A DNA stretch of 64,000 nucleotides from Streptococcus pneumoniae. GTDB lineage: Bacteria; Bacillota; Bacilli; Lactobacillales; Streptococcaceae. Location of the stretch: NCBI RefSeq assembly GCF_001457635.1, contig NZ_LN831051.1:1798001-1862000 (forward strand). Direction: 5' to 3'. Both the position numbers and the translations under genes were made by a program. Below are positions 59,044 through 64,000 of this stretch, piece by piece (position 1 is the first letter of the stretch; every line of letters starts with the position of its first letter). The notes under the pieces are model-generated. The model saw nothing but the letters and a program-made list of their open reading frames with translations. It was not told where the DNA came from and ran no database searches.

Positions 59044-59890
59044 GGGTACTCCTTTGTAATTTTTTACTTTCTTCTTTTATGTGTTTAAGATGATCTGGAT
59101 GGTCAATCTCTAAATCAAAAATCTCTGGAATAGAACTGTAGTGGATAATGCACTTGATACCCAACTGATTCATTTTTTGTATGAAAGAAGTATTCAGATA
59201 GCCTGCTACAGCAAAATTAATCTTGTTCTTTCTTGCTTTATCCTGCATATCTCTTAGCATATCTAACATTATTGGACTTTCCATATCATGCCATTGACTG
59301 TTTCTCATAGTCGCAAAAACAAAGGAAGTCAAATCATTCATTCCAACTACAATCTTTGAAATGCCCGTTTCCAGTATACTAGATAAGTCAAAATACGCTG
59401 ACGGTAATTCAATCATCGTTCCGACTTTCCCAGTAAAGCCATACTGACGCAATACTGTAATAGCTTGTTTTAATTGGTCGGCATCATTGACAAAAGGAAA
59501 GATAACAGATAGATTGGGGTTGGTTTGATAAACTTCTGTAACGACATGTGCTTCAGCCTGAAATTCATCCAAACACGCCAGTAAACGCCTAGTTCCTCTA
59601 TAGCCAAACAAGGGATGCCCTTCGTCAAAAAACTCTTTAGTCCCCACTAAACAATTGGCTTCTGTATTCGTTAATTCAGTAAAACGATACCAAACTTCTT
59701 CATCTGAGTACAGGGAGCAGATAGTCTCTAGATAATCTTTTACAAATTGCTGACAACTTGCTAATATGATGTTTTGATTAAGCTCTCTCAACAAATATTC
59801 CCCACGAATCATGCCGACGTGGTGAAATAGTTGAGGATAAATTTTTTCAAGAATTTTTTCGCCACTAAGGGCAAGTTGATTTCTCATCAT
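59018..59890 (-). CDS. stand-alone PEP-utilising-enzyme TIM-barrel domain protein
   Basis: 290 residues that match the C-terminal barrel of PEP synthase, pyruvate phosphate dikinase and PtsI: FHHVGMIRGEYLLRELNQNI (cf. GLLRTEH), VWYRFTELTNTEANCLVGTK, HPLFGYRGTRRLLACLDEFQ (cf. NPFLGYR), SVIFPFVND, GTMIELPSAYFDLSSILETG and KIVVGMNDLTSFVFATMR. The ATP-grasp and phosphohistidine domains are absent. The catalytic Cys of the family (in a CGQ/CGE motif) is replaced around AVAGYLNTS. It may bind PEP, pyruvate or another oxoacid, perhaps with a new activity. It overlaps both neighbours by 26 nt. ATG 59890 or 59887 may be used. Confidence 0.75.
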   Translation of the reverse strand: MMRNQLALSGEKILEKIYPQLFHHVGMIRGEYLLRELNQNIILASCQQFVKDYLETICSLYSDEEVWYRFTELTNTEANCLVGTKEFFDEGHPLFGYRGTRRLLACLDEFQAEAHVVTEVYQTNPNLSVIFPFVNDADQLKQAITVLRQYGFTGKVGTMIELPSAYFDLSSILETGISKIVVGMNDLTSFVFATMRNSQWHDMESPIMLDMLRDMQDKARKNKINFAVAGYLNTSFIQKMNQLGIKCIIHYSSIPEIFDLEIDHPDHLKHIKEESKKLQRSTHDTARNVE

Positions 59891-60365
59891 TCACCTTCCA
59901 ATTCATGTAAGAAGTCTTGTCCAGTTCTGGAAATCCTAATAATTCAGACTTAACCTTAAAGACTAATGGCGATGCATTTTCTTCTGTAATCTCTTGAATA
60001 TCCATCCAAATATATCCAAGTGAATCATTCGCACCATCAGACACAGCTTCCGAAATCGTAACTTGAGGTGCACTCTCATTCATTTCAACATCATACAAGG
60101 CCATGACATGGTGAACCATAAAATTTTTTAACTCTTCTCTGACGAAAACATCGTAGATTCGAGGATTAGAGTAGCTTCTAACAGTAAATCCCGTCTCTTC
60201 CATAACTTCTCTAGTCAGCGTTTCCGTCAGTCCTTCACCAAGTTGCTGACTGCCTCCAGGTAGATCATACCGATGTTGATAAGGGCCTCTCGTTTTTTCA
60301 ATGCAGAGTAACTTCCCATTTTCTAAGCAAACAGCGTAGACTCCAAAGTGTTTTTTGATTTCCAT
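59865..60365 (-). CDS. NUDIX hydrolase
   Basis: A 166-residue NUDIX enzyme with the full box GGSQQLGEGLTETLTREVME followed by ETGF, preceded by YQHRYDLPGG. The substrate cannot be read from the sequence, since the class cleaves many nucleoside diphosphate derivatives. A CTAGGAGGAGTT-like site precedes ATG 60365. It overlaps the PEP-barrel gene by 26 nt and follows the SDR gene by 10 nt. Confidence 0.9.
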   Translation of the reverse strand: MEIKKHFGVYAVCLENGKLLCIEKTRGPYQHRYDLPGGSQQLGEGLTETLTREVMEETGFTVRSYSNPRIYDVFVREELKNFMVHHVMALYDVEMNESAPQVTISEAVSDGANDSLGYIWMDIQEITEENASPLVFKVKSELLGFPELDKTSYMNWKVNDEKSTCP

Positions 60366-60375
60366 CCAACTCCTC

Positions 60376-61074
60376 CTACTTCAAAGACCAGCCACCATCT
60401 ATTGTCAAGATTTGTCCTTGCATGGCGCTCGCTTTTCCACTTGCTAAAAAAAGACTAAGCTCTGCTATTTCCTCTGGCTCAATCCAGCGCTTGATTGGGG
60501 TTTCACTAGCCACCCAGTCAGCCAAACCACCTGGTTCAAAATCCGCAGCGGTCATAGCTGTCTTGACTGCTCCTGGAGCGATACCAAAGACCTGAATCCC
60601 AGCTTCAGCATAGTCTAGAGCCAACTGCTTGGTGAAGCCAGCCAAGGCATGCTTGGATGAAGTATAGGCGTGACCACCTCCACCTGCTAGGCTAGAAGCA
60701 ATGGAACACATATTGATGATGATTCCCTTTTTATTTTCCAGCATTTGTGTCAAATAATACCGAGTCAACTCTACTGGAATAATGTAGTTGATTTCAAAAA
60801 TCTCTTGAATGTCCTGCGCCGTTTGTTCCAACAGTGGTTTGTAATCATCCAAAACTCCGGCAGTATTACACAAAACATCCACCTGAGGGCACCAGTCAAA
60901 AATAGGTTCCAAGTCCAAGGTCAAATCTCTCTGTAAAAAGTGAAAATCACCCTCTAAGAGTGGCTTTTCACCTTGGTCAACTCCATAAACTTGATAGCCC
61001 TTCTCTAAAAAGAGGCGAGCTTGAGCCAATCCGATCCCTGAACTCACTCCTGTAATGAGTACACGTTTAGTCAT
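60376..61074 (-). CDS. short-chain dehydrogenase/reductase
   Basis: A 232-residue classical SDR. Cofactor loop ITGVSSGIGLAQARLF, NTAG for the usual NNAG, active-site Ser in NMCSIASS and Tyr-Lys in HAYTSSKHALAG, C-terminal GQILTIDGGWSLK. In YGVDQGEKP the Asp after the second strand suggests NAD(H) over NADP(H). The substrate is unknown. It overlaps the DUF2829 gene by 8 nt. Confidence 0.9.
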   Translation of the reverse strand: MTKRVLITGVSSGIGLAQARLFLEKGYQVYGVDQGEKPLLEGDFHFLQRDLTLDLEPIFDWCPQVDVLCNTAGVLDDYKPLLEQTAQDIQEIFEINYIIPVELTRYYLTQMLENKKGIIINMCSIASSLAGGGGHAYTSSKHALAGFTKQLALDYAEAGIQVFGIAPGAVKTAMTAADFEPGGLADWVASETPIKRWIEPEEIAELSLFLASGKASAMQGQILTIDGGWSLK

Positions 61075-61303
61075 GCACTTCTACCCAATCCGTTGCCAAA
61101 ACATCACAAGCTGTCGGGCTCCACATGGAAAAACCTTCTCCTTCTCCAGACACGTTGATTAAGAAATAAGGTGTCACTTCAAGTGCAAGCCCATTTTGCT
61201 CGATGGTATCAAAGAGTTGGACATAGTTTTCAGCACCTCCCCAACCAGTTCGTACATATTTTTTCTTAGCCTTTAAGCCAGGTAGAATTTCTTCAAATGT
61301 CAT
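61067..61303 (-). CDS. DUF2829 (Tad2-like) small protein
   Basis: A 78-residue protein (ATG 61303, MTFEEILPGLKAKKKYVRTG) with the family layout: an N-terminal helix, K-x-x-x-R-x-G-W-x-G (KYVRTGWGGAEN), central strands and a C-terminal WSPTACDVLATDWVEV motif. DUF2829 includes the phage anti-Thoeris protein Tad2, which traps a cyclic ADP-ribose signal. Whether this chromosomal copy binds any nucleotide is not known. AAAGGAGAAAAAC precedes the start. First gene of the operon. Confidence 0.82.
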   Translation of the reverse strand: MTFEEILPGLKAKKKYVRTGWGGAENYVQLFDTIEQNGLALEVTPYFLINVSGEGEGFSMWSPTACDVLATDWVEVHD

Positions 61304-61338
61304 GTTTTTCTCCTTTAATGTCAATAATTCTCCCCTTC

Positions 61339-61375
61339 ATTATAACAAAAAAACCGCTTTAAAACGGCTTTTTGA
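61339..61375 (-). promoter_or_regulatory. terminator/promoter cassette, copy 1
   Basis: On the minus strand AAAGCCGTTTTAAAGCGG with T7 ends the aldo/keto reductase-side read... in order: hairpin CCG/CGG, T7, G, T, then TATAAT (61344-61339), the -10 of the DUF2829 operon. The near-identical unit at 62368-62403 serves the aldo/keto reductase gene. Orientation means that the hairpin lies upstream of the -10 on the transcribed strand of DUF2829, and also downstream of nothing on that strand; on the plus strand it would end read-through. Confidence 0.4.
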
Positions 61376-61402
61376 CTGTGATTTATTTACATCTTCTTCT
61401 AC

Positions 61403-62329
61403 TTACGGCAAATTATTCCCTGCAGCAAGATAAATTTCATACCATTCTTTTCTTGTTAAGCTAAAGTTTGCCGCTTGGCTAACTTCTCTCAAGTGCTTAG
61501 GATTTGTGGTACCTACAACTGCCTGCATTTTTGCTGGATAACGCAATATCCAAGAAATGGCAATAGTTGAAGAGGTTACTCCATATTTAATAGCTAAACG
61601 ATCAAGTACTTGATTTAAAGCTTGAAATTTCTCATTTCCAACAAAATTCCCTTTAAAATACCCGAATTGTAAGACAGACCATGCTTGAATGACCACATCG
61701 TGTAATTGGCAATATTCAAAAATGCTGCCATCTCGCATAGCTGCTTGACTATCTTCCATATTAACATGAAAAGCTGATTCAAATCCTGGAGTAAAAGCCG
61801 CACTCAATTGTAGCTGATTAACAGCTAACGGCTGCTTGACATCTTTTTTAAGCAACTCCATCATCATAGGATTTTGATTAGAAACTCCAAAATCTCGAAC
61901 TTTACCTTGTTTATAAAGGAGATCAAAGGCTTCTGCTACTTGGTCAGATTCCATCAAAGCATCTGGTCGATGAAGGAGCAAGCTATCTAGATGATCAATC
62001 TTCAATCTTTGCAAAATACCGTCTACTGATTTTATAATATAGTCCTTAGAAAAATCAAAATAGGTAAATTCTTCAATGCGAATGCCACATTTGGACTGAA
62101 TCCACATCTTTTCTCTTAAATCTGGACGATTTTTTAGGACAAGACCTAACAGTTCTTCACAACGACCACGACCATAAATATCAGCCAAGTCGAAGGCATT
62201 GATTCCAACAGAAAGTGCTGTTTCTACAAGCTCTTCAACTTCTTTTACAGACTTATCTTTTATTCTCATCATTCCGAGAACAATTTCTGATAATTCTTTG
62301 TCATCTTGACCAAGAGTTATGTATCTCAT
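61403..62329 (-). CDS. aldo/keto reductase
   Basis: A 308-residue NADPH-dependent oxidoreductase of the AKR superfamily (YdhF-like). The catalytic Tyr region is FDLADIYGRGRCEELLGLVL (Asp and Tyr), Lys in KMWIQSKCG and His in SLLLHRPDAL. The NADP-binding end is RYPAKMQAVVGTTNPKHLRE. I chose ATG 62329 (MRYITLGQDDKELSEIVLGM) with GGAGAAAAATTTG upstream. The substrate is unknown. Confidence 0.92.
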   Translation of the reverse strand: MRYITLGQDDKELSEIVLGMMRIKDKSVKEVEELVETALSVGINAFDLADIYGRGRCEELLGLVLKNRPDLREKMWIQSKCGIRIEEFTYFDFSKDYIIKSVDGILQRLKIDHLDSLLLHRPDALMESDQVAEAFDLLYKQGKVRDFGVSNQNPMMMELLKKDVKQPLAVNQLQLSAAFTPGFESAFHVNMEDSQAAMRDGSIFEYCQLHDVVIQAWSVLQFGYFKGNFVGNEKFQALNQVLDRLAIKYGVTSSTIAISWILRYPAKMQAVVGTTNPKHLREVSQAANFSLTRKEWYEIYLAAGNNLP

Positions 62330-62367
62330 CAAATTTTTCTCCTTTAATTTCTAACATTCTTCCCTTC

Positions 62368-62403
62368 ATTATAACAAAAAACCGCTTTGCAACGGCTTTT
62401 TGA
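62368..62403 (-). promoter_or_regulatory. terminator/promoter cassette, copy 2
   Basis: On the minus strand a CCG-TTGCAAAG-CGG hairpin with a T6 run, then GTTATAAT (-10 62373-62368), 39 bp before the aldo/keto reductase ATG. The hairpin begins at the stop of the upstream membrane-protein gene and can serve as its terminator. Nearly identical to the unit at 61339-61375. Confidence 0.6.
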
Positions 62404-63219
62404 CTATACTTCACTCCATTTTATCTTCTTAAACCCACGGAACAAGACAAAGATTCCAATAAAGAGGACAGCTAAAGGAATAACTTTTGTAAGGAAAACA
62501 TTTGAAATTCCCATCCACTCATAATAACGGAGCAGAGAACCCACCACAAGATGGGCAATAATCATACTGACAAATGGACGAAAGACCGCTTCTTTCCAAT
62601 TCCAAATACAGATAACTAGCGAAATCGTAAAGACAGACAAACTATCCCAGGGAGCCGGAATATAAAAGGCTCCTTCTTGTATGAAGCTTGCCATTCCTAC
62701 ATATCCTAAAACAACTAAAAGAACTATAGTCCCAACAACAATGTAAGTGCCAATTTTCATTTTAGGAGAATCTTGGACTAAACTTCTTCGTAAAATTGTG
62801 GCCACAAGTCCAAATCCAATCAGAAAAATAAGAAGTTGCCCTAAAAATGTGAGCAAATTGACTGTTAAGAGAGGACCTTTAGAAAAATCACTTAGTAGTT
62901 GATAATAACGTAATACCGCCAGGACAAGAATTGGCGTCAAAAGGGACTCTTTGATAGAACTGCGAGGTGCTCCCTTGAGAATCTCTTTCATTATTTTTTT
63001 AGGATTCTTACCTAGATAATCCTCTGCACTCATGCCATCTCGTTCTGCTTCTGAGAAATCTAGCATCATCAAATAGATCTGCTCTCTGAGATAGTCTTCA
63101 TCATAGAGAAATCCAGCAAGATTAAAACTTTCCCACAACTCCTCAAAATACTTTTGATTCTCCTCAGAAAACTCATGTAGCAAAGCGCTTGTTTCTTCGT
63201 AATACTTCATTTTCTTCAT
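62404..63219 (-). CDS. membrane protein with N-terminal DUF1129/HAAS-like region
   Basis: 271 residues. The N-terminal 95 are soluble and helical, with DFSEAERDGMSAEDYLGKNP followed by KKIMKEILKGAP, similar to DUF1129 or HAAS-type regions. About six membrane spans follow from residue 95. It begins 4 nt after the padR gene. Such PadR-membrane protein pairs are common in Firmicutes; the regulator is usually encoded first, as here. The activity is unknown. Confidence 0.7.
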   Translation of the reverse strand: MKKMKYYEETSALLHEFSEENQKYFEELWESFNLAGFLYDEDYLREQIYLMMLDFSEAERDGMSAEDYLGKNPKKIMKEILKGAPRSSIKESLLTPILVLAVLRYYQLLSDFSKGPLLTVNLLTFLGQLLIFLIGFGLVATILRRSLVQDSPKMKIGTYIVVGTIVLLVVLGYVGMASFIQEGAFYIPAPWDSLSVFTISLVICIWNWKEAVFRPFVSMIIAHLVVGSLLRYYEWMGISNVFLTKVIPLAVLFIGIFVLFRGFKKIKWSEV

Positions 63220-63222
63220 GGT

Positions 63223-63543
63223 TTAACCCCCATTCTTAATCCCTTCTACTTTTTGACTCAAATCGTCCCATTGTTGCCAAAAGACTGAGACACGCTCTTC
63301 TCCTTCTTTCATTAATGAAAAATACTTCCGATCTGGACCATCTGGCGACGGGCGCATGTCGCCTCTTATCCATTGATTTTTTTCTAACTTTTGCAACAAA
63401 GGATAAATAGTTCCTGGAACGATAGTATCAAATCCAGCCTCTCGCAAAGTCTGAACCAACTCATAACCATACCGCTCTTTTTGACCAATCATATCCAAGA
63501 CACAACCTTCAAGAACACCTTTTAATAGCTGAGTTTCTTTCAT
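63223..63543 (-). CDS. PadR family transcriptional regulator
   Basis: A 106-residue winged-helix repressor: MKETQLLKGVLEGCVLDMIG, RYGYELVQTLREAGFDTIVP, GTIYPLLQKLEKNQWIRGDM and GPDRKYFSLMKEGEERV. This is the compact PadR-s2 type, likely dimeric, sensing a small molecule or stress. ATG 63543 with GGGAGAAGTG upstream. It probably controls its own operon with the membrane protein downstream. A BOX element lies upstream. Confidence 0.93.
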   Translation of the reverse strand: MKETQLLKGVLEGCVLDMIGQKERYGYELVQTLREAGFDTIVPGTIYPLLQKLEKNQWIRGDMRPSPDGPDRKYFSLMKEGEERVSVFWQQWDDLSQKVEGIKNGG

Positions 63544-63635
63544 CACTTCTCCCTTCTAATCTATTTTGTAATACCTACTAGTAACTTCACCTATAGTATA
63601 TCACTTCTACACTAGTTTGTAAAGCATAATAGTTA

Positions 63636-63922
63636 ATACTCTTCGAAAATCTCTTCAAACCACGTCAGCGTCGCCCTACCGTATGTATGGTTACTGACTT
63701 CGTCAGTTTCATCTACAACCTCAAAACAGTGTTTTGAGCTGACTTCGTCAGTTTCATCTACAACCTCAAAACAGTGTTTTGAGCTGACTTCGTCAGTTTC
63801 ATCTACAACCTCAAAAACATGTTTTGAGCTGACTTCGTCAGTTCTATCTACAACCTCAAAGCAGTGCTTTGATCAACCCGCGGCTAGCTTCCTAGTTTGC
63901 TCTTTGATTTTCATTGAGTATA
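63636..63922 (+). repeat. BOX element with four boxB units
   Basis: BoxA ATACTCTTCGAAAATCTCTT, then four boxB units in a 45-bp register (CTGACTTCGTCAG at 63694, 63739, 63784 and 63829), then boxC ending TTTGATTTTCATTGAGTATA. The first two boxB units are identical; the third and fourth differ by a few bases. It lies between padR and the end of metG. Confidence 0.95.
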
Positions 63923-63924
63923 AA

Positions 63925-63958
63925 TAAAAAAACAGAACTAGTCTGAACTAGTCCTGTC
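63925..63958 (-). terminator. terminator of the partial gene at the window end
   Basis: On the minus strand ACAGGACTAGT / ACTAGTTCTGT around CAG(A), followed by T7. Confidence 0.8.
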
Positions 63959-63963
63959 TACTT

Positions 63964-64000
63964 TTACCCAATCACACTTCCATTTGGTACAGCTGGATCA
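63964..64000 (-). CDS. C-terminus of a protein, probably methionyl-tRNA synthetase (partial)
   Basis: Only the last 12 codons are visible: DPAVPNGSVIG and stop at 63964. The xVPNGSxI ending is typical of the C-terminal tRNA-binding (EMAP II-like) domain of bacterial MetG. The short length keeps this tentative. Confidence 0.5.
   Translation of the reverse strand, partial: DPAVPNGSVIG

Noticed and set aside
63694..63870. Regular 45-bp repeat array that could be taken for CRISPR
   Set aside because: The units are contiguous boxB copies with no unique spacers, and boxA and boxC flank them. No cas genes are present.

Overview
The window is a chromosomal segment of a mitis-group Streptococcus, that is S. 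pneumoniae, S. mitis or a close relative. The evidence is low G+C, pneumococcus-like gene content and order (parE/parC, plsY, ezrA, gyrB, rodA, ciaR/ciaH, pepN), four BOX elements, three 107-bp RUP elements, and IS630-Spn1- and IS1167-type insertion sequences. ParC carries wild-type Ser79 and Asp83, plus Asn at 137. Most genes lie on the minus strand.

Layout. 1-5.6 kb: 5' part of rpsA, tRNA-Tyr and tRNA-Gln, a DUF2969 gene, a pyroglutamate operon (DUF969-DUF979-pcp), a decayed oligopeptide-binding lipoprotein gene, and ilvE. 5.7-12.8 kb: parE, a broken small gene, parC, divergent plsY, and an IS3-family copy inserted just behind plsY. 12.8-20.4 kb: a pyrimidine nucleoside uptake and salvage cluster (methyltransferase-pdp-deoC-cdd-pnrA-nupABC). 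20.6-23 kb: a membrane protein, coaA, rpsT and a P-loop kinase. 23-29.6 kb: a purine and pentose salvage cluster (rpiA-deoB-punA...deoD). It is interrupted by decayed genes, including a surface protein that joins a lipase-like region, a discoidin lectin domain and a domain resembling domain 4 of cholesterol-dependent cytolysins. 29.9-36.3 kb: nnrD, folD, glnQP, DUF1797 and CtsR-controlled clpE.

36.3-43.5 kb is a mobile-element graveyard: RUP + IS630-Spn1, a frameshifted NUDIX gene, BOX, DUF1827, a second IS3 copy, and an IS66 remnant. The IS66 remnant holds an IS630-family element that itself carries two RUPs, and an IS1167-like element sits in the IS66 tail. 43.5-58.5 kb is core genome: ezrA, gyrB, a HAD hydrolase, DJ-1/PfpI, rodA, dinG, U32, DUF3270, ciaH/ciaR and pepN. 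58.6-63.5 kb is an overlapping five-gene operon (DUF2829/Tad2-like, SDR, NUDIX, a stand-alone PEP-utiliser barrel, ASCH), then an aldo/keto reductase and a PadR/membrane-protein pair. The window ends with a BOX carrying four boxB units and the tail of a probable metG.

Functionally, the two salvage clusters form one system. PnrA/NupABC import nucleosides. Cdd, Pdp, PunA and DeoD cleave them. DeoB and DeoC send (deoxy)ribose phosphate to central metabolism, and RpiA links this to the pentose-phosphate pathway. At least five genes (plsY, the methyltransferase, HAD, dinG, U32) have an extended -10 box placed so that the mRNA would begin at or within 3 nt of the start codon, which suggests leaderless transcripts.
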